The notes under the pieces: model-generated | What the model was told of the DNA's origin: nothing | Database searches by the model: none | What the model saw: the letters and a program-made list of their open reading frames with translations, nothing else | Shown here: piece by piece, positions 55,895 through 64,000 of the stretch | How positions within the stretch are numbered: position 1 is the first letter of the stretch | Layout of the letters: every line of letters begins with the position of its first letter | Program-made: the position numbers and the translations under genes | Assembly (NCBI GenBank): GCA_013407085.1 | Contig: JACCGJ010020033.1 | Coordinates: forward strand, 37,964-101,963 | Length of the DNA: 64,000 bases | Reading direction: 5' to 3' | Source of the DNA: Atriophallophorus winterbourni | Lineage: Eukaryota; Platyhelminthes; Trematoda; Plagiorchiida; Microphallidae

Positions 55895-57250
55895 TTATTG
55901 GGGGTCCGACTCTGTCAGAGTCGGAATGCTCACGTTTTTTTGAAGTGGCGCATGAGGTTCCAATTGAACTGTGACACTTGGCGTAGGTTGATCAGTACTA
56001 TCCGTTTGCTGAATTTCGGTTTTGATCCTGGGCAAGCTTAACTTTACGTTTGGGGGTAGGTTTTTTCTATTAGCTTTCCATTCACTTTTGATAGTATCAG
56101 TCATTTCGGTTGTGAAGAAGGTTAGCTTTAAAGGGCTAGGACCTTGCCCTTTATAGTTGGCAGATCGCGGTATCCTAAAAGCATCCACAAGTACGGTATT
56201 TTTAATACCAATTGTTTCGGCTAGATATTTCCACTGTTTGTGGTCGTGCTCAGACTTTTCTTGAGAAGGTACGTCAGCAGCATCTTCTGGAACACCAAGA
56301 ATTACAATACTTCTTGGATTACGTTCTTCACGAGATTTCTGCGACGACTTTCGCTCCCACCATGGTAGGTCTGCATGGATACGACATTTAGTCTCTGGAA
56401 CACCTCTAAGAATGTAAGCATTTAAGAGTACGTTTTCCACGTCCTCCGCAGATTGCAGCGTTATTCTTAAAAGGCGAGGATCATCCGTATGAGGAGAATT
56501 CAGGTGGCGATTTAATCGAACTATTGATGAGGGTGTAACCGCGGCCAATCTCATCTGACTGCAGACTTTAAACCACTCAGCTAAGTCATGTTTTTGCTTA
56601 GCTTCAAACAGCGTTTCCTGCGACTCGGTCACGTTTGTACATATAACGCTTAGGTTTACACCCGCGGACTTTATTTTATAATTTGACTCAGTCATTTTAG
56701 TAGTGGATTTTTTGAGTCCTTTCTCGGTTCCGTTATGTCGAGGAGTCACTGATCCCAACGAACGCTTCCCCGTTTTAGTCGCCATATGCGCGGTTATCTG
56801 GGCAAATGTTGGCCTGCTCGAGTATGATGTATTATCTACCGGCTCTTCGGCAGGAACCTCTAAGTCGGGTAACGACGGTGCCTTTATGACTTTTATTATC
56901 AGTTCATTCAGTTTTTTTAAACTGGATTCCATTCCATTTAGACGGGTCTCAATATCATATTCAGGGGTTTTCGCCGCCGAGGCTGACGGTGTTGATTTGG
57001 CCTTGCAAAGCAGACAAACATAACAGACACCAGGATAGTCATCTCCATTAATAATCGATACTAAATCCGAAGTCAGCGATTTGTCACATTTCGCATGCAC
57101 TTTCAACAAACAGGCGTAACACGTGACAGACCTCGCCTTAGGACTTACCGACTTTCGGCAAACCGTGCACATGCATCCCGGTGCGCTTTGTATCCTTTTC
57201 GGGGTCATCCGGTCAAGGTTGTGTGCAGTACTGTTCAGTTGTGTGTGCAC
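55895..57250 (-). CDS. CR1 ORF1: PHD-like finger, nucleic-acid-binding protein (451 aa)
   Basis: The N-terminus carries a Cys/His finger of PHD type ('CTVCRKSVSPKARSVTCYAC', 'KVHAKCDK', 'CYVCLLCK'; about residues 27-85). Next come a short coiled-coil-like stretch ('IETRLNGMESSLKKLNELII'), then a conserved middle ('NLSVICTNVTESQETLFE', 'RLNRHLNSPHTDDPRLLRIT', 'DLPWWERKSS') and a C-terminal block ('SIVILGVPEDAADV', 'VLVDAFRIPRS', 'PLKLTFFTTEMTDTI'). CR1 ORF1 proteins are thought to bind the element RNA. A second Met 14 codons later (MTPKR) is an alternative start. No frameshift. A segment matching roughly residues 90-300 was captured by the transposon at 22548-24033. Confidence 0.92.
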   Translation of the reverse strand: MHTQLNSTAHNLDRMTPKRIQSAPGCMCTVCRKSVSPKARSVTCYACLLKVHAKCDKSLTSDLVSIINGDDYPGVCYVCLLCKAKSTPSASAAKTPEYDIETRLNGMESSLKKLNELIIKVIKAPSLPDLEVPAEEPVDNTSYSSRPTFAQITAHMATKTGKRSLGSVTPRHNGTEKGLKKSTTKMTESNYKIKSAGVNLSVICTNVTESQETLFEAKQKHDLAEWFKVCSQMRLAAVTPSSIVRLNRHLNSPHTDDPRLLRITLQSAEDVENVLLNAYILRGVPETKCRIHADLPWWERKSSQKSREERNPRSIVILGVPEDAADVPSQEKSEHDHKQWKYLAETIGIKNTVLVDAFRIPRSANYKGQGPSPLKLTFFTTEMTDTIKSEWKANRKNLPPNVKLSLPRIKTEIQQTDSTDQPTPSVTVQLEPHAPLQKNVSIPTLTESDPQ

Positions 57251-57666
57251 AGGCAGTGGTTCCGTCGAGCGATCGATGATGAATATGGTGAGCGCGACGA
57301 AAAGCGTTGCTCAATAATAAGAACAAAGTCAGAATTGATTCCAGCGATGCGCTTCGGTAGTTGCTCTCACGACGTTGAATATATAACCAGTCGACGGCGA
57401 AGAATAAGATCTTTCCGATGACGTTAATCCCTTTGAGGACTTGAAGCGTATTAACAGAGTTGCACGCGTAGATCCAATATGGGAAAATCACGATAAATCC
57501 GAATTTGCTCGTATTATCGAATACCGCTACGAGAGTGGTATATCCAGAAAGCTGACTTCGAGAGGAGTCCAACAAGGTATACTATGTCCACGTACGTGTA
57601 AGTGTAAGAACAGTATATCCTGATTATCAGGAGCTCAAAATTATGTGACCGCACGGCACGAATAGA
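57251..57666 (-). promoter_or_regulatory. 5' UTR and presumed internal promoter region of full-length CR1
   Basis: The stretch between the insertion junction and ORF1. Its limits follow from the host junction. Promoter activity is assumed from LINE biology; no motif was identified. Confidence 0.6.
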
Positions 57667-60322
57667 CAGTATGAGGTCACCTCTTAGTCGACGACAGCGA
57701 AAGTCGAAAAGATTGAGACTCCTCAAACGTTCTTCATATGGTTTAGCAGCTAGTCCGGGTACAAGCTTTGTGGTTCGGTGGTAAATACGCTGCAGAAGAT
57801 TGATGTCTTTCTGAATCCAGGGTGACCAAGCCTGAACAGCGTACTCCATCGCTGGTCTCAGATAGGTGTTCATGATACGGGGCACCGACTGATTGGAGAA
57901 TCTGCCGAAAATTCGTCTCAATAACGCCAATACTTGTGACGCCTTTTTGTAAGCCGCTTTGCACTGCAGTGAAGTCTTCAGACTTGAACTGGTCCAAACA
58001 CCCAAATCCTTCTCTTCAGTTGTCCAGACGAGTTGGTGGGACCCAAGAGTGTAGTTGTAATTAACAGTCTTTCCAATGTTTAACGCCTTGCACTTTTGGA
58101 AGTTGAATGGTAGTTTGTTTCTCAAAGACCAATCGTGCAATGTGTTTAGATCCTTCTGCAAAGTTTCACAGTCATCATTGGTACGTATGCTTCTCCAAAG
58201 CTTTATATCGTCTGCAAATAACATAATCTTGCATTTAACACGCTCGGGAATGTCGTTTGCGTAGATCAAAAACAAAATCGGTCCGAGGACCGAACCCTGG
58301 GGCACTCCGCTCGTAATTTAAATGGTTTCGATAAGGCGCCGTCAACTCTGACTTGGGCACTCCTGTCGCGTAAATAGTTTTCTAGCCAAGCAAGAAGTTT
58401 TCCTGTTATCCCGTGCAATTCAAGTTTCTGGATTAAAATACTATGATTGACGCGGTCGAAAGCCTTTGACATGTCTAAAAAGCATGCGTGGATGGAGTAA
58501 CCATTGTCCACACACTCAGTCCAGTCGTTTAAGGTGAGCAAGAGGTTAGATAGACATGAGTGATGTTTCCTGAAACCGTGCTGTTCAGTCGCAAGCAGTC
58601 TATTGTTTTCGAGGTGATGGGTGATCTTTTCCGCTACTAAACTCTCTAGCACTTTAGAAATTACTGGCAACAACGTAACTGGTCTATAGTTCGCAGCGTC
58701 AGATCGACTCCCGCCCTTGTAGATTGGTGTGATGATGCCAGATTTCCATTCCGCGGGAACGATACTATTTTCGAGCGAAATTTGGAATAACGTGCTGAGT
58801 GGACCACACAATGAGGATGCGCATCGTTTGAGGATAAAAGGAGTGATTCCATCTGCTCCTGGTGACTTTGCGGTATTCAAACGAAAAGCTGAGCATGATC
58901 GTTTATTGAGATCGTATTTCATTGCGATCGAATGATGCACTGATTCCTTGGGGCAAAAAACTTTGCAGTAGTAACCTGCAAGAACTTCGGCAGCCTCGAA
59001 CGCAGTCGTAGTTAGACCATGAGGTGTGCGTAGTGCTGAGATTCCTGGCTTAATTTTTGATGTAGTGTTAACGATCTGGTACAGGACTTTGGGGTTCCGC
59101 TCCATCATGGTCAGTAGTCTTGCCTGATGAGACTGCTTATCCTCGGTGATAAGAGAGGTGACCTTGTTCCTCAACAGACGATATGTTTCCCAATTATCTG
59201 GCATCGGATTGTGGACATAGTTTCTCCATGCATCGTTGCGTATCTTAATCCACTTCCTTGTGCGGCTTCTCAACGTGAAGGTAAATCGTTTTTTCGCTGT
59301 CTTTGGCACAAATCTGGAATGTAGGTTTATTTCATCACACAGCTTCTCTATGAAGTTTACCCAAGAACGATGCACGTCCGTGGTGTCTGGTTTCCAGTCA
59401 GAAATCGTTCGAAAAGCATTGTGAAGACTTCCAATATCCAGTTGTAGTTTTGTTTTGTTGATGTCATTCGTTCTCTCAGCTTGACAAACATAATCGAATA
59501 AGATGACCAGGTGGTCGCTAGAACCCAATGGAGTTTCGTAGCTCAGATTTTCGACGGCATGTTCCTCACTCGTTAGTATTAGATCCAGGACAGATGGCAT
59601 GTTACCATCTCTATATCTAGTGTTATCAAAGACGTGGTTATAAAAGGAATATCGAAGATCAGTTCTTGAAACGCATCGTCGAGCGAATTCGTTGAAAGAG
59701 CATCATTCTTCATTAAGTTTGGAAGGTTGAAGTCTCCCATAACCAGGAGTGGCGTTTGAAATCTGGCAGCCAGAAGTCGAATTTTCTGGAGTAGTTCAAC
59801 ATTGTGCGCATCACTTGCGCTTGGAGCCCGATAAATCACGCCAACAATGCAATCATCTCCAGTAGTCAGCTTAATTGAGCACCACAGAGTATCCTGTACA
59901 CGTAGGTCAATATCGTCAATTTCTCTGCAGGATAACTGTTGGTTGTAGTAAAGTGCTACGCCACCGCCGCGTCCCACACGGTCTTGACGGAGAAGAGACA
60001 TTCCTTTCAATGCCAATTCATTGTCTGATAAATGAGGTTCAAACCATGTTTCGGTAATTGCAACTAAGTCCGGTGAGTGCTGTGTACATACGGTATCAAG
60101 CTCCTGTATTTTGTTTCTCAGACACTGCGCGTTTGTATAGAGACACTTAATGGTTTTATGGGTTAACAATGATGGACAATGTGAAAGACTAGTTTTAGTT
60201 CCAAGTTGTGATATGTTTGGCAAACATTGAGGGTTAGTATGCATAAATTCAATCCGGTTCACAGTATACAGCTGAGGCGTTGAAGTCGTTTCTACTTTTC
60301 CGACTCGGCATGAGTCGGACAC
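57667..60322 (-). pseudogene. CR1 ORF2, frameshifted and split by a younger CR1
   Basis: Three frames in succession: 60322-59579 (endonuclease start, 'LVAITETWFEPHLSDNEL', 'RVGRGGGVALYYNQQL', 'LLVMGDFNLPNL'), 59600-58266 ('PSVLDLILTS', 'GSSDHLVILF', RT 'KSPGADGITPFILKR', 'YRPVTLLPVISKVLESLV', 'HACFLDMSKAFDRVNH'), and 58305-57667 ('PQGSVLGPILFLIYAN', 'MLFADDIKLW', 'MEYAVQAWSPWIQKDINLLQ', 'RRLRGDLIL'). Frameshifts lie near 59645-59600 and 58320-58300. About 14 residues before 'LNTAKSPG' are lost. The C-terminus lies at 52849-52580, beyond the inserted element. Confidence 0.92.
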
Positions 60323-61881
60323 AGATCGTTTTTTGGAGAGCTAATTGAAATGACGTGACTTGGGCTTGTGAGTGGTATACTGTCTGCAGGATCTAGTTTA
60401 TTTGTTTTCGGAGCACTCATTCTGACACCACTTGGTAGCTTGCGACTGTTTTGAGTCCATTGTGCTCGAATTAAATCAGCCATATTGCTAGTCAGGAAGG
60501 TGATTTTAAGCGGTCGGGGTCCATTCCCTTTGTATTGGATGGACTTGGGTATCCTGAACGTATCTATTGCGACAGTTTCATTTACATCGATAGTTTCGGA
60601 TATAAACTTCCATTGTTGTCTATCGTGTTTTTCTGTTTGATTAGGTGCTAGATTTTCAGCACACTCAGGAACACCAAGCAGTACTAAACTTCTCAAACTT
60701 CTTGCTGATGCCGGATCGGAGGCTTTTGATTTTCGTTCCCACCATGGGAGATCAGCGAAAATACGGATTTTTGAGCCAGCAACACTCCTTAATAAGTATG
60801 AGTCTAATAGTATGTTTTCCAGGTCGTTTTCGTTCTCCAATATCACCTTGAGTAATCTCGGATCACCCTGGTGGGGTGATTTCGGGTGTCGACTCAAACG
60901 AACTATAGCTGAGGGTTTAATGGGAACCAGGTTCATCATGTCACAGAGTCTGCTCCATTCGGCTAAATCGTGCTTTTTCCTGTCGTCGAACAGTGCATCA
61001 TTTGTTTCAGGAACGTTAGTGCAAATTACGCTGAGACTATGGGTCTTCTTCATTAAACCACCAGCAGGTTGCACCGGTGCTGGTCGATGAGGTGTCTCAC
61101 TGTTGACTGTATTCGTTTTCCTCTTTACATTCACAGCAGATGCTGTCTTACGCGACTTAGTAACGAAATCATCTCTATCGCTCCTTTGTTGTCGCATTGG
61201 ATCACCACTAATCACCGAAGATGCACCACTAACCAAAGTTGACTTTTGTGGTGTTTTATCGGCGTTTGCTCTATCGCTGATTTCCGCTACGGGCGATGAT
61301 GCATGAAAAACCTGTTCATTCGCGATTATAGCAATTTCAACTCGCTGTAGACTTTGCTCTAGAGCAGACATTCGTTTTTCGATTTTGTCTTCAAAGTCTT
61401 TAGATTTCTCTAAATCGAGAGCTGATATTGTCCTACAAACGGTGTCTTTAGTGTTGTGGCGAACGCCTTCATTCGATTGTCTACAGTTAATACAAACAAA
61501 ACAAACAGATGGATGTTTCTCGTCGTTCACAAGACGCACACAGTCATCAGTCAAATTGTTCTCACATGACGCGTGTTGACGGAACCCGCAAAAAGTACAT
61601 TTAACTGAAACGCTATCAACGCTTACCGGGGTTAGACATGTGATGCAGAGGTCACACGGATCCCGTGTCGCGGTCACAGCAAGATCGATCGATTTGTTTG
61701 TTTGGGCGGTGGACCTCGTTACACGTTCGCACATGTTCGTGGGCTGCGTAGGGCTTGCCGGTTGATCGATAACTGGTGTTTTGCGAGTTGAGTGAGCTGC
61801 CAGTGGTTGCTGGCGTGGTTTCGGCATTGAACAAGTAATCCGCAATAACTCGGTGATTACAGAAGATAGAATATGGAGCAA
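60292..61881 (-). CDS. CR1 ORF1 of the interrupted element (529 aa)
   Basis: An open frame with the finger 'CDLCITCLTPVSVDSVSVKC', 'CGFRQHASCENN', 'CFVCINC' (about residues 75-135), a coiled-coil stretch ('FEDKIEKRMSALEQSLQRVE'), then the conserved blocks 'LSVICTNVPETNDALFDDRK', 'RLSRHPKSPHQGDPRLLKV', 'DLPWWERKS', 'SLVLLGVPECAENL', 'VAIDTFRIPKS', 'PLKITFLTSNMADLI'. It is about 80 residues longer than ORF1 of the inserted CR1, mostly in the linker around residues 190-270. Its end overlaps the ORF2 start by about 30 nt. The frame is intact although ORF2 is dead. An alternative start is at MPKPRQ near 61826. Confidence 0.9.
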   Translation of the reverse strand: MLHILSSVITELLRITCSMPKPRQQPLAAHSTRKTPVIDQPASPTQPTNMCERVTRSTAQTNKSIDLAVTATRDPCDLCITCLTPVSVDSVSVKCTFCGFRQHASCENNLTDDCVRLVNDEKHPSVCFVCINCRQSNEGVRHNTKDTVCRTISALDLEKSKDFEDKIEKRMSALEQSLQRVEIAIIANEQVFHASSPVAEISDRANADKTPQKSTLVSGASSVISGDPMRQQRSDRDDFVTKSRKTASAVNVKRKTNTVNSETPHRPAPVQPAGGLMKKTHSLSVICTNVPETNDALFDDRKKHDLAEWSRLCDMMNLVPIKPSAIVRLSRHPKSPHQGDPRLLKVILENENDLENILLDSYLLRSVAGSKIRIFADLPWWERKSKASDPASARSLRSLVLLGVPECAENLAPNQTEKHDRQQWKFISETIDVNETVAIDTFRIPKSIQYKGNGPRPLKITFLTSNMADLIRAQWTQNSRKLPSGVRMSAPKTNKLDPADSIPLTSPSHVISISSPKNDLCPTHAESEK

Positions 61882-62557
61882 GGTGTCAAAACCTGTATCT
61901 CAATGTGATGTTTCTAATGATAGCAAAATCCACAGGGTAACTTGTTCTGCGAGAATCTTTGTACGCGTGAACAAATTGGCCTTTTCCGTCAAAACTGGTA
62001 ACTTTGACTACACTATCTATTAAGATTGATTGATGCTTGATTACTGATATAACACTACATAATGAAAGTTGAATGATAGTTATTTATTTGCATGCATGTT
62101 TATCGCAAATACCCCAAGAATAGATTCTTGCTGTTTGCATTCTTTAGGCAGGGACAGGAAGAAAGAGAGCCGCAGGTGCTTGAAAAAGAGCAAGAATGGC
62201 AAACAAGTATCGCTAGTACGTACTGGTGGATTAGTTGGTGCGACCACCATGTTCAGGCACATGTTCCCACTCACATGCAAGGACAGATTTTCTGAAATAT
62301 ATTTATCTTCTTATCCTCAAATCAAGATGACCATTTATACTAACTTGATACACATTTAGCTCCCGATCAATCTCTTTGACTTTTTTCAAAATACGCCTCA
62401 TGTCGATCCCCTGAGACGACAATGTCTGAGCACTGTTTTACAAACGGAATTTAGAGGATATTTTATTCTTCCCTATAAAGTTTTCAATATTGATGGATAT
62501 TTTATTCTAACTTCGTTTTGCTTTCAACATACGATTTTTCGTTGCACATTGGAAATA
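61882..62557. other. Unassigned; probably includes the 5' UTR of the interrupted CR1
   Basis: The first ~100-400 nt should be the older CR1's 5' UTR, but its limit cannot be seen. The frame 62069-62359 (96 codons) has no recognised family. Confidence 0.4.
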
Positions 62558-63666
62558 CACTCAAATCTCGGTACTATGCCACCTCGTTACTATGCCACTC
62601 TGGCTACTATGCCACTTTTGCTCGGTCCCGACAAAATTCAATACAAAATAAATTTACTATGCCACTATTTTGTGACTATTTAAAAGTGCATTTTTGCGCA
62701 TTTTACGCATATAGTCAGCCTGTTTCAAGGTCAAACGCGCGATGTTTCTCCCTGACGCCAGCTACAACAAGCCAATCATCTCATGCACAACGGCAAGCCT
62801 CTTTCCTACTCTTGCTTTAAGTATCGATAGATAGAACCACGAAAGCGCGCGCACTAACAGACACTCACAACAGTGACATTATTTTTCAAACTATTCTGCC
62901 CATAATCCCATCTCAGAAACGCAAGCGAACCGACTTTACGCTGTAGGAGAAGTTCGAGATCATCGATGCTGCGAAGAAGGAGCCGAATCAGCTCAAGTTG
63001 ACGAGGGGGATTAGCAAGAAATAGGCGTCGAAATTAAGAGAACCACCGTGAAGGGCATTCTCAGCAAGAAGGATGCAATTGAAGCTGTAATCAAAGCTGG
63101 AGTTCCATCGAAGCGCATAAAGCTGACGCAGCCTCAAGACCCGAAGCTTGAGGAGTGAGTGCTGATGTGGCTGAAGCAAGCAAGAGGACTGAATCTGCCT
63201 GTCAGCGGCGATCTGATCAAGGAGAAGGCGATAAAACTGGCCCAGCTGATGCACATCCCAGACTTCATGGCGAGCGACGGTTGGCTAGACAGCTTCAAGA
63301 AGCGCAATATCGTCACATTCAAGACAGTGTAGGGCGAAGCTGGAGCGGTGGATTCCCAATCCCTTATTGATTGGCAGCAACAGGTTCTCCGGCCCTTACT
63401 CAGGCAGTTATCTGCAGATAAATTCTTCAAACTGGACGAGACTGATGCAAGCGTGTGATCAGCTAGACAACGAGATGAACGACTTCCGACGAAAGAAGAT
63501 GCGTCAGCCGACGATTTCTGAGAGCTTTGGACTGATCGATTGAGCATATAAATGAAGGACTTGAGAAAATAAAGCCGTTTTTACAAAACCTCGTTACTAT
63601 GCCACTCTCGCTACTAGGCCACTCTTGCTCGGTCCCAACGGGTGGCATAGTACTTAGATTTGAGTG
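62558..63666 (+). mobile_element. pogo/Tigger-type DNA transposon relic
   Basis: The terminal inverted repeats CACTCAAATCTCGGTACTAT (62558) and, inverted, CACTCAAATCTAAGTACTAT (ending at 63666) lie between TA dinucleotides (62556-62557 and 63667-63668). The word TACTATGCCACY is repeated about four times in the left end and again near the right end, in direct orientation, next to TTGCTCGGTCCC. Its transposase (62888-63560) is broken. Length is 1109 bp; autonomous Tigger elements are about 2.4 kb, so it also has an internal deletion. Confidence 0.85.
62888..63560 (+). pseudogene. pogo/Tigger transposase N-terminal part, many stops
   Basis: Plus-strand translation allowing for stops and shifts: 'KRKRTDFTL', 'EKFEIIDAAKKEPNQLKLTR' (CENP-B-type N-terminal helix-turn-helix), 'VKGILSKKDAIEAVIKAG', 'EE-VLMWLKQARGLNLPVSG' and 'IKEKAIKLAQLMHIPDFMAS' (CENP-B DNA-binding half), 'DGWLDSFKKR', then 'SADKFFKLDETDAS', which is the start of the DDE core with its first Asp. 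The rest of the catalytic domain is missing. At least five stops. Confidence 0.8.
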
Positions 63667-63668
63667 TA

Positions 63669-64000
63669 CCACACTCCAAACGTTACTTGAGTGGGGTGTG
63701 AATGACGGAAAAGCATGCAAATGAATATTTTGTTACTTGAGTTACTTTGTGTTGATTTATTGCGCCTTTGTAAGACAATTCGCTACTGTCCATTAAGGAA
63801 AATATAGGGTATCGTATTTGTATTCAAAACCAAAACTGGCAAACATCTGCTAGATAACTATTATATACTTTATGAGATTTGTATAATTAAATGTATAAAA
63901 TATGCTATCCCATAACATCGCGAAAAACCTATATCATAATGTGAAAATTTTGTAACTCATGCGACTTTTATTCGTTTTCATAATTTTGAATTTAGTAAAA
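63669..64000. other. Unassigned AT-rich DNA
   Basis: Nothing recognised. Confidence 0.4.

Larger units (their letters stand above)
52850..57666 (-). mobile_element. Full-length CR1 LINE, both ORFs open (4817 bp)
   Basis: Its limits are set by the older CR1 it interrupts: the host codons CTG (ending at 57667) and ATG (starting at 52849) become neighbours when the insert is removed. Inside are a ~416-nt 5' UTR (57666-57251), ORF1, 10-11 nt, ORF2, a ~130-nt 3' UTR and the tail ATCTTGAATCTTGAATCTTG. No target duplication is visible, which is not unusual for CR1. It is the only element in the window that may be able to make all its proteins. Confidence 0.92.

Noticed and set aside
56703..57421. 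Plus-strand frames of 106 and 108 codons
   Set aside because: Antisense to CR1 ORF1 and its 5' UTR.
57310..57655. Considered as host DNA between two LINEs
   Set aside because: The exact in-frame continuity of the older CR1 across the insert places it inside the younger CR1, as its 5' UTR.
62069..62359. 96-codon frame with a basic stretch and possible splice acceptor before it, considered as a host exon
   Set aside because: No recognised domain, no neighbouring exon, and a position probably within or next to a CR1 5' UTR.
63134..63547. 137-codon minus-strand frame, Ser-rich
   Set aside because: Antisense to the broken pogo transposase; its low stop density reflects the higher GC content of that stretch.

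Overview
The window looks like nuclear DNA of a metazoan, most likely a trematode flatworm related to schistosomes. I infer this from the repeat families: CR1-type LINEs whose ORF1 starts with a PHD-like Cys/His finger; an RTE LINE with the SEDVRRL-type C-terminus familiar from schistosome RTE elements; a CsRn1-like Ty3/gypsy element whose primer-binding site matches the tRNA-Trp 3' end at 11 of 12 positions; and Penelope-like elements (PLEs) carrying hammerhead ribozymes. The background is AT-rich. I could not support any host protein-coding gene, tRNA or rRNA. The window reads as a nest of transposable elements of different ages separated by unassigned AT-rich DNA.

Layout. 1-7.6 kb: decayed CR1 copies, a PLE endonuclease fragment, and a 167-bp insert carrying a hammerhead motif. 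8-9.1 kb: another PLE fragment and the best-formed hammerhead. 10.4-14.2 kb: an RTE fragment, then gypsy gag, LTR-like and integrase relics interrupted by an ~800-bp palindrome. 15.9-16.3 kb: three 110-bp tandem repeats. 20.4-25.8 kb: half of a foldback-type repeat, disrupted by an LTR retrotransposon (21603-25648, 4-bp flanking repeat AATC). That LTR element carries a 1.49-kb transposon (22548-24033) with long terminal inverted repeats, and inside it lies a captured piece of CR1 ORF1. 27.3-29.4 kb: a fuller foldback copy. 29.6-34.5 kb: a gypsy relic and CR1 relics. 34.6-35.6 kb: a clean, internally deleted piggyBac element between TTAA sites. 36.4-38.6 kb: CR1 split by a PLE that is itself split by another CR1. 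38.7-40.3 kb: the 5' half of an RTE. 42.6-45.4 kb: a rearranged PLE in a 16-bp target duplication. 47.7-49.2 kb: a 5'-truncated CR1 with an open RT frame. 52.5-62 kb: a full-length CR1 (52850-57666) with both ORFs open, inserted without target duplication into an older CR1. 62.6-63.7 kb: a dead pogo/Tigger-type transposon in a TA site.

How the parts work. The CR1 pair (ORF1 RNA-binding protein; ORF2 endonuclease plus reverse transcriptase) is the only system here that still looks able to make its proteins. PLE RNAs would be processed by their hammerheads and copied by an RT joined to a GIY-YIG nuclease. The piggyBac, foldback and tandem-repeat TIR elements carry no complete transposase, so any movement would need enzymes from elsewhere. 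The most unusual objects are the tandem-repeat TIR transposon with captured CR1 ORF1 and a candidate 42-nt intron, the foldback family with ~190-bp CAGCTG-rich subrepeats, and the dispersed hammerhead motifs.
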